A stretch of 64,000 nt of DNA from NCBI GenBank assembly GCA_013400975.1, contig WBMZ01000174.1:48666-112665 (forward strand), read 5' to 3'. How positions within the stretch are numbered: the first letter of the stretch is position 1; each line of letters opens with the position of its first letter. Shown here in pieces: positions 49,964 to 64,000 of this stretch. The notes beneath the pieces are model-generated. The model had not been told where the DNA came from and ran no database searches. It worked only from the letters and a program-made list of their open reading frames with translations. The DNA is from Atrichornis clamosus. Lineage: Eukaryota > Chordata > Aves > Passeriformes > Menuridae. The translations under genes were made by a program, and so were the position numbers.

Positions 49964-51289
49964 TATTAGTTTACAGCAGGTATGACAAGTATCAAAACCA
50001 ACACTAAGAGGATGTGGTAGGAGCAAAAGACAACGAAGGAATGAGTAGAGAGACAGAAATGGAGGAGAAAAAGCAAGATGTACTCACTTCACACTGCTTT
50101 CTAACCTCAGGCAATACAGCCAGCCTAAAACCTAACTTTTAAACCCACATAATTATGAAGATCATTCCTATGAGACTAGCTGATGGGCAGCAGATCCCTA
50201 CTCCAGACTCACAGCTCCATGCTGCTTTACTAAAGGACATGGCAGCCTTACCAGTACTTTTATAGGAAGCAAAACAACAAGTGCCTACACAAATTCTCTC
50301 TAAAGGAAAAGACTGCTGTATTTCATCTGCACTTTCCTTCTCTACTCAGACTGCCCTTAAGTCACCTCAATATTTGTACCACTTCAGAAACTAGAAGCTG
50401 CATAAAGCGAGCACAGCATTTCAATGAACCAAAAAGAAACTGGGCTAAAGCATGGGTCTACACTCCAGAAAACTAATTGCATTGCATAACTTCTACTTTT
50501 GGTCCATTTTTCTTCAGTAGTCAAATCTATGACATTATTTGGTTTACGTGGAAGAAGCAACATATTGGTTGCTTTAAAAAAACTTCCATGGTAAGTTTTC
50601 AAAGTCACAACTTTGCCTAACAGTCACAAACTTACTACTGTATGGGCTACAAGTTCACAGATTATATTTTCTTATTTATTTGCCCTTAATGGAATTCTCT
50701 TTCAGAAGTGTATCTAGTAACTGTACAACTGTTTCCTATCTTCTCAATGACAGTCAGGATTTTAGAGACCTTCCCTTTCCCTTGCTCTTATGGACAGAAG
50801 AGTCCTTATCTATGGGAATGACTGAAGTTTTCACACAGACACTGCTCCACATTTCTGAGTACTGCTGATGGTACTCCTCAGGGCCATTATATTCTGCCTG
50901 GGAGGAAGGGATTAGAAGCACCTACAATACTGAAGATAAGACTTAACAGCAACAATGGCACTGTGCTTTGTGCTCCACTCCATTGCTATTAAGTCCTGTG
51001 ATTCTCTCTGCTTTTTAGCAACTGCTAGCATTGAACTGGCACTTTCACCAAACTGTCATTATAAACTCCACAATCTTTTCCTTAAATAATAATAAACCTC
51101 TGTGTGTGTAAAGAAAGGATCATTTTCCCAAATAAATCACTCTGTATCAAGTACAATGTGTTACTGGAGGAGGAGTTTGTGATATTGAGGGTGAAGCCTT
51201 CACAATCAGTCCTTGCCTGCACTATGCCAGGTAACACTCATCGACAAAGCTCTCCTGAACTATTTATCATAAGTGATTTCCAAACAAAG

Positions 51290-51720
51290 CTTCTGAGCAG
51301 CACAGATTCCTGAGAGATACAACTAATGACCTCTCACTATTAAATCACACCTCTAACTTCTCCATCCAGAGAAGGACCATCTCTAAGTTCAGCTCAAGTC
51401 TTTGATAGGGGACCTAACAGAACACCTTTTGGAAATATAGTTAGATTACATCAACTGCATTGTCTTAACCTGTATATTAACTGAAGGATTTTAACAGACT
51501 TATGAAGTGCTGGATGTTTCGTAAGGCTGTTGTCTCTTCATCTCAGCACCTATCATGTGTTCACTATCTCTGCATTTGGTTCACCTTACTAGTTAGTAGT
51601 TTCCACTCTTCCAGAAAGGCCTTTTAAAAACTGATGTCATCACTGCCCCTTTCCAGTCTTTCATAACTGGGACAATTTAAAGCACAGGGTTATACTTTCT
51701 GGTCAGAAATCTGCTCCTTC
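51290..51720 (-). mobile_element. Possible ancient CR1-like LINE relic
   Basis: Read in reverse orientation, several short blocks resemble old amniote CR1-like reverse-transcriptase sequence in the right order: a gagagatacaactaatgacc block, then gacctaacagaacacctttt followed by agattacatcaactgcat, and then actgatgtcatcactgcccc with ttccagtcttt. Similarity is low and from memory. No frame survives. Confidence 0.35.
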
Positions 51721-53744
51721 TGTGCAAAGACATCTCACCTTGACAGCTGACTGCTTTTCACTTCAGTATGTTCAAATAGCCCCTTTACCAAACACTGAAG
51801 TTGGAGAGAGATCCCTCACTGTCTTCACCTCCAATCCTTTAAGTTCTTTCATAATGCCTACATTGACTCACCTTCTATTTCTTTATTCATCATTCATAGA
51901 AGACTTAATTTTTCAAAGAACATATCTTCACTCCCAAGGGCTTCCTTTATTCACTACTATTTCATCATGTCACATTTTTTTAATTGATGGGTTTCGAGTA
52001 CCTACTCATTCTCACTCCCTGAGAGCTCAGCAAAGCTTCAAAAATTATTCCCAGACAGCTTGCAACATCTCACCTTCTTGGCTCTCTTTTGGCTTTAAAA
52101 GGCCATCTCATCCCATCACCACCTCCCATATTTTCTTTTTTAACTAAAGTGGCACTTCAAGTAGATTTTTTAACCTTGCATAGATGCAGCACCCTTCAGG
52201 AGCACAGAACAAACAATTTTTGTCACAGACAGGCCTCAGTACCCATCTGAAGCTACTCTTTCACCCTACTATAGCCCAAGTCCCAAGTCGATTCTCTGTG
52301 AGTGCCCTGAGTATCTGTTTCATTAAGTAACTACTCACTACCATAAAGTTTTGTCTTGGCATTCCTCCCTGACAAAGAGCACCCACCTAAATTAAATGAG
52401 GCTAACGAGCCATTCATTGCTGTATTTTCTGCTCTGTAGCCTCATTGATCCAACACAGCATAGGCAAACTAGTCAGGCAGATGTAAATGCAGTCCTAATG
52501 ATATTTTCCCCCCTGCCCTTACATTCTCCCTACAGAGCTTTCTGTGTTGCAATAGCTAGTCTTTTTTTTGAGTCTTTTGGTATCTGACACTCATCTGGCA
52601 GTCACATAAGCTTCCCCTTGAGCTTTTATAAAATGGAACTAACGTAACAGTGAATGGCACATTTACTTGTGAGGGGTTGTTTTGTTCAACTCTGCTTAAA
52701 TAGGATTGATGTTCACCCAAAAAGAAACAAGAGATTCTGAAAACCAAGCTGTTCAAGCACAAAAAGTTAGATAAGATTCAAATTACTCTCGGGGACAAGT
52801 TTGCTGCCTTGCTGTCTTCAAGTTCCCCCAGGTAAAGCTTGCTCCAGTTGCTTTTATTAAGCTCCATACCTTGCACAGGAGTTCCATGAGAACAACACAG
52901 TTGATGAAACCTGACTTTCCAAGGCTTCGTTGTGGGATTATCCAGTATCTGAATGCAAGCTGTAATAGGAAGTATACATGCAGTTAGGGCTCCTCACTCA
53001 CAGGGTAAGGCTATGCCTCTCACAGAAAACACATTTTGGCCAGAAATACAAAGTTGAATCAAGGGTTTGCTGCAATTCAGATCCTTTTGTATTTCAAGTT
53101 CTCAGCTGCACGTATTGTTCACACAGACAGTAATGAATTGAGTCTTCATTTTTAGAGCAACTCTCAAGTGTCCTTTATTCAAATGTCAACATCTTGTATG
53201 CAAGGTGTTACAAGAACACAGCAGAGCTTTCCCAGAAAAACAGGCAGATTGTTTCAGTGACCTTTAGTTGTGTTCTTGCCTGTTCACAAAACATGCATTT
53301 TTTCAAGGAGAATTTTAATTTCCAATGTTTAGGCTAGCATCTGTAGTTGAGAAAGTCATTATGTTCTCTCGAACATTCTGTCCTTTAAAAAGAGATATCT
53401 GCAGCTTTAATCCTGGCTTATAGTTCTTTTCCTGCAATTCCAAACTGACTGCACAATACGTTTTGTCATACTACCACTTAACACTCAAGGTAGTTAAGAC
53501 CCAGTTGAATAGAAGTTGTTGTCGGAACAGCAGCATCTTTTTGCTTGAGTATTACATATAATTTTATAAGGACTCTTGGGCATCCCAGTATTCCTATGAT
53601 TAAGGCAGTCTTTCATTAGGATATGCAAAGAACATGCAATAGGGCAACTTCAGTAGAATTTTCTGTAGGAAAAAAAAAGCAGGCTATTCAATTGTCTATC
53701 CAGCACCTTTCCTGTATAAGCTACTATGCTTCTGTACAAAACAC

Positions 53745-53864
53745 AATATATTTATTCATTAAATATTATGAATAAACATATTAAATGTATATTTATATAA
53801 TATATACCATAGTTAATATATATTATATAATATCATATATTTATTAAATATAATAAATTATATA
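53745..53864. repeat. AT-rich low-complexity tract with palindromic TA runs
   Basis: About 120 bases consist almost only of A and T, with repeated atatatt, tataatata and attaaata motifs that can pair with one another. The tract ends exactly where a CR1 3' end begins (53865). Confidence 0.8.
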
Positions 53865-53925
53865 AAATCATGGAATGGTTTCAGTTAGAAGGGACCTTAA
53901 AAATCCTCTATTGATTTCCAAATTC
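53865..53925 (-). mobile_element. Short CR1 LINE 3'-end fragment
   Basis: The sequence aaatcatggaatggtttcag followed by ttagaagggaccttaaaaat is the reverse-oriented CR1 3' terminus. Similarity fades after about 60 bases. Confidence 0.75.
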
Positions 53926-56900
53926 AAGCAGCTATCTCTCAAATCCGAAGCCTCAATACACACAAGTTAGCAACTCATTCACAAGCAGCCTAACAAAAAA
54001 TTGTAACTATGAATAAAGCTACGCTGTAATCCCAAATGTGCTATTATGGGGCTTGACAAGGTCTCAGAAACCATTTGTTGAGCCTTGGAGGAGACAAGAG
54101 AGAACAGCAGGCTAGCCAGCCAGAACACAAAACCCTCCTGAATGGTTATCAGCCCGCACGTAGCAGTAGCACGGAGCATTGCTTGCCAAGCTCCCAAAGA
54201 AAAGATGGGGGACAGCAGGGGGAGAGCAGCATGAGAGGTAGAGCACTGGTCGGATGAAGCCTGAAACTGAAACCTTATTCCCCCATCCATTCGCACAACA
54301 TGGGCTTCTCTATTCTAAACTCGACTGCTTTACAGAAGAAGGTTATCAGAAAAAAAGCAAGCCTTTTATTAGCAGCAAAGTATCTTGATGCTCCTGTCTC
54401 AGCTTCATTACTTTACTTGAACAAGCTTAGATACATTTTAACTGTATTGAACCTTAAAGAACATTTCCAAGACTTAAATTAAGAGAGGAGAATGAACTGA
54501 TTATCATAATCTACGTAAAATCACAATCCAGAATGAAGTATTTTCTAGTATTACGAAACTACTGGTTTTGTTAGTATTTTAATCAAGCATTAAAAAAAGA
54601 GAGCCAGTTACACAGTGATTAAACATAACCTTCATACTCTTACTAAGTTTCAAAATGAGAATTCTGAATGCCTCCCTTCAGCACGGGCCCTTTTGCATAT
54701 TTCAAATGTTTCATATCTGGCAGTTCCTCTTTCCCCAACACATGCCCAGAAAACAAAATTTTTTAACCTCAAATCATTTGAGCTGAACAAATGTAACATT
54801 CTTCCTGGCAGCAGACTGGCAGAAGACACGCAGATTATTACCTCTGCACGAACACATTACTTCCCTCATCCTAGGAGACAACCCTAGCTGCAAGTATACT
54901 TCCAATCTGAATTTGCATTTAGACAGTGGATAATTTCACAATAAAGCAAACACCCTTGGGGAGGAGAATAAATCAAACAGGTTTCATAAATGCCATCACG
55001 TCTACTGTGCAAGATAAAAAAAGTTGCAACCAGAACTAGCACAGCCTATGTGAATTTAAGACAGCAAGGCTGCAAGTCCATCATCAATTTTCCAGTATCT
55101 CAAAGCAGCTAGTACCTCACATGTCTTAATGGAAGAACTATGTACAGACACAGAATTCTTTGGGGTTTTAACAGTTTTAGAAATACAGAAGTTATTAGTA
55201 TGTGTAGCTATAAAATTAATATCATTTTGTTTTTCTTATGCTTAAGAGATTTCTGATGGTTTTGGAGAAATACTTGAAAGCTGTATTTTCCACAGAAGCA
55301 ATATCACACGCAGAGACCACAAGAAGTTTTGCCTGAAATCAGCAAAAAGGTTAGGAAATATATCTGGATATTCATTCATCTCCTACAGGTTATTCTTTTA
55401 GAATCTGCAAAGGTCAGTTAAGGTCTTGAAGAAGTATGAAAGAAGTTAAAGCCTCATCACATTCATCCCTAAATGTAGGCAGATGCTGCCCCTTTTTAAT
55501 TTTTTTTGTTAAAAATCCTCCACAAAAAAACATCATCAGATATGAGGAAACACTTTCTCAAAATCTGCTTTCAACCTGTTGACTGAAGAACTGCTACTGC
55601 ACTGCCAACTACCTCCTCTCTGAATACTTATCACTTGCTTATCTACCTGAACATTTGTTTTCAAAGTACTTTTCTTCAAATGCACAAATTTACAAAACTC
55701 AATCCTTCCTTAACCCCACTCTTTTATTCCTGATTTCAGATGTAAGAGCCTCCTTCTAGGCCAAGTCTAGGGTTTTCTCCATAATTGCTATTCAGATTCT
55801 CAGAACTCAGTGCTGGAAACCAAGAGCTACAAGATCTGTCATCTTGGTCCAGGAGAGCCCCAGGACCCTGACTCACCTCTCCTGCCCTAACCATTCTCTG
55901 AGACAGAAACCTAATTCTACCCTACACTGATCACTGATTTCCAACCCTAGAAAATTGCAACCCCATAATTTTTCTTCCTGTCTCCAGACCACTTGTTAAC
56001 ACAAAGAACACGCCGTCACAGTCCTCACCTGGTCTACCTGCACAAGCAGGTGCTTTCCCATGAAGATACTATGTCCAAGCTCTCAGCTCCTGAACCCTGC
56101 AGAGCCTCCCAGCCACCTCCACCTCTTCTCTCACCTTCTCCTGAAGGGCAGTTTAGCTCCAAGCTCATCTTCTCTTCCTTCAAGGTGCATTTTTCCAGTG
56201 CACCCAACAAACACACATACTTCAACCTAAATGATTCTATAATAGGGAGTTTTCTTGCATAAGTAGAAGTCTAGATAGAGGGAAAAGGACTATCTGGAGA
56301 ACTTCAAAATGTCTGTCTGTAACCAAAGCCATTATAATCTAACCAATGTCATTATAATTTTAAAAATTTTAATGATTTTTTTTTTTCCTTCCCAACAAGG
56401 AGACACTACTAGACCATGCCATTATTTGTGACCCTCACTTCACCCACTGCTAATCAGCAATACTCTTATCAGCAACATTGCAACAAATAGTTACCACATT
56501 TTTGCTGCTTCCAAGGCAGCCCTGAAAGGAGGCTAGCAAAGTCTACCTATCACTCCTATTACAGACTCCTGTAGAAAAATTCAGATTAATATCACACTTC
56601 AAAATGAAAGGCTTATCCTCTGGAACTAAGAACCAGAGGTAAGCTTCAAAGACAGGCTATATGACAAAAATATAGACATGGCAAACATTTTATTCTAAGA
56701 CAAAAAAACAGCACACCAGGCAAATGGTAAAGACTGAATATAGCACTCTTGGTCAGCACAAAACAAAGGAGACTGTGTGAGGCATGTGACGTGTCTCCTT
56801 CTGGGGCTGGAGCCCACCATTTCTGCTAAGAAAAAATAAAAATACTGATTGCCAATTGTTAGGATCAACTCTGATGATCCTGCTTTCCCCTTCTCACTAA

Positions 56901-59718
56901 ACTAATTTTATGTTTAAATCCAAATAAAAGAAAATGAAAGGCAAACACCCTTCTGGAACGAGAGCTGTACCTAACAGCCTTAACCACAGCAGAGGTGGGA
57001 AGACACACTCCACACCAGCACTGCCTCACATCCTCAGCTCACGTAACTACAGCCATCCAAGTCTGTCCAAGTCTCCACCCTACGTCATTACAACTCCACA
57101 AGGATAATGATCCACAATAGAAAGAATTATGTTCCAAAGAAAGCTGATTAGTGAACAAAAAAATAAGCAAAACAAAACAGTAGTTTATTAGAAGGTGCTG
57201 CTACCCAGACCTTTGCAATTCATGTCTCACTTTATATTGTCCTGCTACCTGTCTATATAAAATTACTGTGGCAAAAGACAGAAGCATCTCAGTATTAACT
57301 GGTTAGTTAGAACAATCTGCTTCTATCAGTATTTCATGGCTGATAAGTCAGTGAAGTTCAAAAAGAGTCAGATTTTTACAACCATTTTGATATAGTGGCA
57401 CAACAATCACCTTTTAATGACAAAATGGGACACATCTGGGCTGTAACTTGAAGATCCTGTGAAGTGCCTACTGGCATGCTGGCAGCTGATACCAGTGAAG
57501 TACAACCTTGCGTGGAAAAACCCAAGCCACTCTACCTTCATTTAGTTTCATCTGTAGTTTTCAAATTGCAGCAAGACTGAAAGCCTAGTTCTAAGAATCA
57601 TGGAATTTTTCAGTTTTTGCTACAGCAGTCTGCAAATTAAGCTCTTCAGATTCCAATGGTAATAAATGACATCACCATTGTTTTGTGGTTGGTTATTTTT
57701 AACATAAGAAAAGAAAAACTTTGAAAATACTCTTAAAACAGAAAAACCAAAGAATACCCAAGATCTAGATTGAACATACTACCTCACTACCTCATTTAGC
57801 TGAAAGTAGTCTTCTCTGACTACATGCACGTTCTCTATAATCAGCAACACCAAACACTATGCCCTATTCTCTCATGAGAAATCAAGTACAGCACTACATG
57901 CCCCCATTATTTACATATATTATTTTAATTTAGAAACCCAGACAGCTACATAGATATTTTTGATGTTTTTTGTTTTGCAACACTACTTTCACACCCTCCT
58001 CTCTGCCCTTGTCACAGGCTTCAGGTAGGAATGAAACACTAACTCACCTTTGCTGCAGGGTATGAAAATAAATCAACACATCTGTGACAAGATAACAAAA
58101 GATCACACCAAATAAAGTCCAAAGGCCACAGCAAGACTCACTCAACCACATTACCTTAGAAACCTATAAAGCCTGGAGCCACCTGACTGGGTGAGAAGGG
58201 AAGGAAGAAGATGGAAGACAGTTAAAAGAGTGGTTGACCAGAAAAATTTAAGAGCACAAGACTTAATGCAATACAGCATGCCTACCTCATTATGTAGATA
58301 TAGTTTAATTAGGAACTTTGCAACTACTGTGGTGAAGGATCCAAAAGCGACTCAGGGCATATATTTTAAGAAGATAATACCACACATTATATACATAAAT
58401 AAAGTCTGTGGCATTTAGAAACTCCACACTATTGTTGACAGGAGTCAGAAGCCAAAGGCTTGCATGCTGGCTCTGCGGCTCTCACCACCTGCCTGTAATC
58501 TCCACCAACTGCTTCGGATCAAAACAGTTGAAATCAACACACAAACATTCAGCCAATAAAAAACCCCCCAAAAACAACAACAAAAACAAAAAATAAATTA
58601 AAAAAAAATAGCACCCTCATGTCTATAAAATTGAGAGATGACAAGAGCAGTTTGGAAGCTTATAGTGAAAACTAGCAGCATGACCCTCATGATATAACTC
58701 CTGCAAAGGCTCAGTATGGAACTAACCAAGAAGCTCCAAGTCCAGTCCTGCTGTTTCAGTGCTCATCAAGTAAAATTCTGACTCATTACCTCTGCTTGTG
58801 GCACTCCCAAACTCGATGTATCTCTCACTAAAAATCAATTTGATACAGACCTTGACAAAATAAGTGATCACGTATCTGATGTAACTCAATCAATACACAC
58901 CCACAAACACAGACAAACTGGAACCAACCTGCTAACAACCTTATCAACGGCCAGAAAGTGGTTTAGTGTTAAAAAAAACCCCAACCACCAAAACTCAGAA
59001 TTCCTAAAGTAAACAAAAGCAGGCTCTTCTGCATGCATTGCAAGAGCTTGGCCTGATCTCTAAGTGAGCAGCATAACTTCTACAGTTACAACAGTTAGAA
59101 CATGTTACAACAGTTACTTAGAAGTGACTGGGTCTGATAACATAGCAGAACAGACACAATGCTCTTATCTTTTTCCTTTGACAATAGGTTACGCAGTTTA
59201 TCCACGTTGCATTAAAATATTTTCCTGATTATTAAAATATTTTCCAAAAACATTCCAGGTTGTCCATCTACAAATGCTGTGAAACAAGAACAGCACAAGA
59301 ATCTGGAACATTATCCAATTCATTCATTATTTTATCTAACTCAAGCAGTTTTGCCTTCCATTTTTTTCCAAGATAAATATTCCTCATCCCTTCAGTTTCT
59401 CTTTCTACAGAAATTTTTGAGAGAGAAACAAAATTCTTGCAATATCCTTTTAACTGGTAAGTAGAAACCATGACATGTCATATTAAAGATCGAGCAACCC
59501 AATAATTTACAGGATTTCTACTAGACTTCCACTATTCTGCTTCTTTTACAACTCATACAGACCCTCAAGGAAAAAAAAGGTAGATTAGATTTGACTGTTC
59601 GAAGCACACAAGATGTATTTTCATAATGTAAATCACAATGTGTCAGGAAGTCCAAACTAAAAAATCTGTTCCCCCACCTATACCAATACTTCCAACACAG
59701 AATTATAACAGCTGAAAT

Positions 59719-59740
59719 TAAAAAAAAAAAAAAATAAAAA
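59719..59740. repeat. A-rich homopolymer tract
   Basis: A run of 14 A, a T and further A residues is seen on the plus strand. It has no flanking LINE sequence that I can recognise. Confidence 0.8.
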
Positions 59741-62700
59741 AAATCTCCAATTCAACTTCTGTTTGGGACCAACATCACTTCCCTCAATTCCTGACAATGA
59801 CTAGGAGAGCACTAGTTTGCTTAATGTTGGTTTTCTGCCCACAGTCTCACCACTTAAGTCTCTTTCCAAGAGATTAGGAAAAGCTTTCAATAGAGCACCA
59901 GGGGACATTACAATAGTTCAAGGGCTTCAATTACATAATTTTTTGGCTGTTGTAATTAAAAAGTTAGATACTGCCTTAGAATGACATTTAATAGTTTCTT
60001 ATTCTCATCCAAACCACATCCAATAAACAGGAAAAATGATTATCTGAAAACACTCCAAATCACCATTGAAACAGCCATCCCTGCTCCACAGGATAGGCTT
60101 CTCTCTCAGATTTCTGACTGTAGCTGTATCCTAAGAACTGAAGGGAGAGGAGAGCAAATAAAGCAGTGGAAGACCAATCCCATTAAATCTGGGCACACCA
60201 CTCTGACATCAGCACACACTCAGCACATGGTGCCAGTCCCAGCAGGGAGTGTACCTGGTGTGCTGCACAAGCAGCCCCCAGCATCCTGCCACCTCAGTCT
60301 GCCCACACCTGGCACTCAGTTCCTAGTGAGCTTCAAAGAAAAAAAAACTACATGGAAAAGAAAAAAATCTGTATGTTAGTCCACCAAAAAAAAATTGGTG
60401 GCATATTTTCCAAGCCCAGCATAAGTCAAATAGGTAGGTTTAATATCTGAGTTGAGCAGCGCTCCTGAGGGAGCACCCAAACGGCATGCAAAGCAACTTT
60501 TACGCAGGAAATAACTGACATTTTCTGAACAACAAAAAAAAAAAAAAACAAAACATCTTACCAACACTATAGATGAGCAACAATTCCTTTATCTGAGGAC
60601 TGATGTTCAACATGCCACGCATGCATTCCCTTTCCAGTGTCTGCCATTAGAATCAAATGCCTTCTTGGACACCTCTCTGCTATAAAAATAAACCCCATCA
60701 ATTCACAGACTCCATTCTAAGCAGATTTTAGAGCCCACTGCAGGTACTGCACTGGTAAGAAATACAGCACCATTCAATAAAAATCCAGGAAGACTGAACC
60801 ACATAGATAGACCACAGAATTAAAATAAAACAATTGGTTTACAATAAAAACTTGAGAAGAGAACACAATTTTACTGCAGGCAGTGCACCAGGTAGAGCTC
60901 AATTATGGTGCCTGACATTGTTACTCAGATGTGTCAAGTTTGGCAGTTAATATGTGAAAAACATACCTGGAGCTGTACCTAGTGATCCTCTCAGATAAAC
61001 AAGTTGAGACCCCAAGCTGCACTTTATGGCAAAGGGTTCTGCAGGGCTTGACTGGATTTTTTACAGGAGCAAGGCATGAAACCGAGGTTACACCCTCACC
61101 TGGTAACTAGGGCACATGTACAGGACATCTCTAATTCATTAGAACGATTCTCATTCCATCAAGATTCCTGTAAGACTGTCCTCCAAAACATTCCTGTGTA
61201 GTTGCAGTGATGCAATTAACTTCCTAGAACTAGGATACACAGCTGCTATCTAGTTTTCCATTGCCTTACTGCACCTCAGAGGCAGTTGTAAAAGCAATAA
61301 ATTGAAAAAAAAAAACCAGAGATAAAGACTGCAGTCTACTACAGACACTGCTCGTAGTACTCTTGAACTGCATTTTATCACCAAGGGTTTTAGAAGATGC
61401 ATTTACACAAACTGAAGTACTAAAATTTAGTTATTTTCTGTGTTCCTTCTATTCATTAGACATCCATAATAGAAGATGTCATTTAAGAAAAGACGGACCA
61501 ATATCGCTAACAAAATATTTGCAGTCCTGCAGCCCACGCTTCAAAATACTCTAAAAATTACCATTTACAGCAAAAGACTTAAAAGATTTGTGCTATTTAA
61601 ATTAAGAATTAGAAGCATGTAACAAAGTTTAAAGCACACTTGTAAGCTCAAGGGAAATATAAAAAAGAAGGTTTGAGCTGTATAGATACTAGAAGCAACT
61701 CAAAAGATGGTTATTGATCCATCACTACTTACCATTTGGGGAATACTAAAACAATCCAAGATTTTTTCAATTTATGCAAGTAACAATATACAAACAGTGA
61801 ACTCTGTTGCAGGTACGCCCCATGGTAAGACTTAACATCCATCCATATATTACCACACCTTCAGGAAAACTAGATGTTATTACACATTTACATCTTCAAT
61901 TTAATTGATTCACTTTGGAAAAAGGGATGCAAATGAAACCTTCAACTTCAACCCTAATTCCACTCTTATAATTTAATATCACATATGTACAAATATATTT
62001 CAAGCTACATAAGCATCTATGGATGTTTCTATTTTACATATTTTAGTGACTGTTCAACAGCAATTACACAGCACATCTAAAAGTTTTCAGAAATCAGAAA
62101 GACAAATGGGAAGTATCAGGGAGACGAGAAACAAGGCACTAAATGAAAAATAAGGCGAAGCAAAAAGAAGACAATATACACTGTTCACCTTTTTATTTTT
62201 TTCCTAAACTTTAATCAAATACCATACCTTGATTTCCCTGCTCACCAACAACAGAGGATTTAAAATCATATACATCCTACTGTAAGACCACATTAGGGTA
62301 ACTATCCATTTTCAAAGCAAACAATTCTTTTTCTGCAATTTCTCAAAATGGCACTACCATCAGCAATTCTAAACACTCTCTCCTAAACACCATCAAGCAG
62401 ACCGATGATTTCACCAAAAATGTGTCTATGTGCTTCAGCAGTATCACATGCTGAATTCCCTGCATGTTGCTGCAGTCCAACATGCTCAACAGCTGCAAAG
62501 AACCTGACATGAACATTAGGAATGCAGCTGTATCTTTCAGTATCTCAATCAATTTTTCGTATTACAGATCTCCATAACAGTGCAGAAACCAGAGCTGGCT
62601 GTACCAGTAAAGTTGGTACCTGCCTATAAGGAAACTTGAAGTGATAGCTTATCACACTCAACTGGTTTTTTCTGTTGCCCTCCCAGAATAGAAAGAATTC

Positions 62701-63727
62701 ATGCAAGATAAGAATTACTCCTATGAACAGTTGGAAGGATCCAAATATAAAAAGTTGCATAAAAAAGTAGTTACCTGACTCATGGCATGAACAAAATTCA
62801 TGCAGAAATAACTGTGCTGCAATTAGTATCAACATGTTTAAGACACAGACAAGACAAGGTGCAACCAGTCTCGTTACAACCATTCTCCAGGTAATAGCCA
62901 GGTAAGAGCATCTCCTTCTAGAATCAAAAGCTTACATAAACAGAACCAGATTGTATCTTGGCCATGACTGACCACTGCCTGCTTTAGAAGTTTACTTATT
63001 TACTGAATGTTAAAATAATACCCAGACTTTTAAAATACGCCTTATTTGAATGACAGCATACAGAGCACCACTGCCATGAGACTGTAACTGAAAGAATCAA
63101 TTTAATTTAAAATTTAAGACCTGCTATAGGCACAACCCGTGCCTCTCCTGTTTCTCCTGCTCCCTACTTCCTATTGTTCCGCTTTTCAGCAAGTGATGCC
63201 ATGTCACGGACGAGGGAAACCTAAATGACAGTTTGCTAGGTCTTTCTTTAAAACGTTTATGCCAAGAAATCCATTTACTCAGGTCTATACAGAGAACTGG
63301 CCATACAAAAGATGGTTTAAAGCATTCTAAAGCCCCAAAAGCACGAGCAGACTTTGGCTTCTGAAGCAGCCAGCAAGAAGACCCAAAATGGTGACTACAA
63401 GTAATAAATCATATTTTTAAAAGGCATTGTTAAAAAACCCACACCAAATAACAACAAAAAAACCATTCTATGAAGGCGATGGTCAGGTTGAACAGTGTAA
63501 GCCGCCACTCATTTACTCACAACGAAAATCTATTAAGGGAAGGGTTTTCTTCGGCCACAAAATTTGTTTCTCCAAACCTACCCCTACAGAAACACGACTC
63601 CGGCGCTGCGCTGAGGGGCTGGGGACGCTCGGAGTGACCCACGAGGAACCAGACGCCGTCCAACCGGGGTAACGCCTGGCTCACCGGGCGGGATCAGGCA
63701 GGGCCGGAGAAAGGACGGCATTAACAC

Positions 63728-63753
63728 GGGGGGCGGGAGGGGGGCCCGTGGGG
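63728..63753 (+). other. G-quadruplex-type motif beside exon 1
   Basis: The plus strand carries G runs of 6, 3, 6 and 4, separated by C, A and CCCGT, followed by more G runs to about 63808. It lies 75 to 100 bases inside intron 1 and on the template strand of CDK8. Such motifs are common in CpG-island promoters. Confidence 0.55.
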
Positions 63754-63827
63754 CAGGAGGCGGCCGGGGCAAGGAGGGCGCGGACGGGCCGGGGGTCCCG
63801 TGGGGAGCCGCGCTGCTCGCTCACTCA

Positions 63828-64000
<173 letters not shown>

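Noticed and set aside
51722..52147. 141-codon plus-strand open frame
   Set aside because: It is T/C-rich intron sequence with no domain, no splice context and no similarity that I know.
56221..56246. CR1-like tail, caacctaaatgattctat
   Set aside because: Only about 18 bases match and nothing upstream resembles CR1. Too short to call.
57596..57612. CR1-like start, aatcatggaattt
   Set aside because: The match stops after about 12 bases. Treated as chance.
59076..59120. Repeated gttacaacagtta motif
   Set aside because: It is a short local two-copy repeat with no wider structure.

Overview
The window is a piece of a vertebrate, almost certainly avian, nuclear genome. It is AT-rich, has one CpG-island promoter, and carries CR1-type LINE fragments with the bird-typical 3' tail together with two LTRs of avian endogenous-retrovirus type. 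One LTR begins with TGTCTTGGGTT and the other matches a common neoavian family, so a neoavian, perhaps passerine, bird is the best guess. The order is inference.

The only protein-coding gene I can support is CDK8, the cyclin-dependent kinase of the Mediator kinase module, on the minus strand. Its start codon is at 63954-63956, close to the right edge. Nine coding exons run leftward: 63829-63956, 40161-40236, 29054-29164, 25939-26079, 9084-9141, 6185-6316, 4177-4320, 2074-2143 and 962-1034. They join in frame with GT/AG borders and encode residues 1-311 of a protein that is about 464 residues in human. The rest of the C-lobe and the C-terminal tail lie beyond position 1. Diagnostic residues (S80, A89, V121, G126, Y247, N257, K271, H276, A308) identify CDK8 and not its paralogue CDK19.

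Layout: 1-961 is the start of intron 9 with a CR1 relic. Exons 9 to 5 lie in 962-9141, separated by short introns; intron 5 contains a near-perfect hairpin. Intron 4 (9142-25938) holds a CR1 reverse-transcriptase relic. Introns 3 and 2 (26080-40160) hold a sense-oriented solo LTR, a CR1 3' end and simple repeats. Intron 1 (40237-63828) holds two CR1 copies, a tandem duplication with an open frame, an antisense LTR, an assembly N between 20-bp duplicates, a GTTAAC cluster, an AT-rich tract and finally the GC-rich promoter side.

I found no second gene, tRNA, rRNA, CRISPR array or operon-like system, and nothing I would call a new biological system. The most useful leads are the intron 5 hairpin, the sense LTR carrying a polyadenylation signal inside intron 2, the duplicated open frame in intron 1, and the N flanked by identical 20-mers. 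Most other open frames are short, lack homology I can recognise, and sit in introns or repeats.
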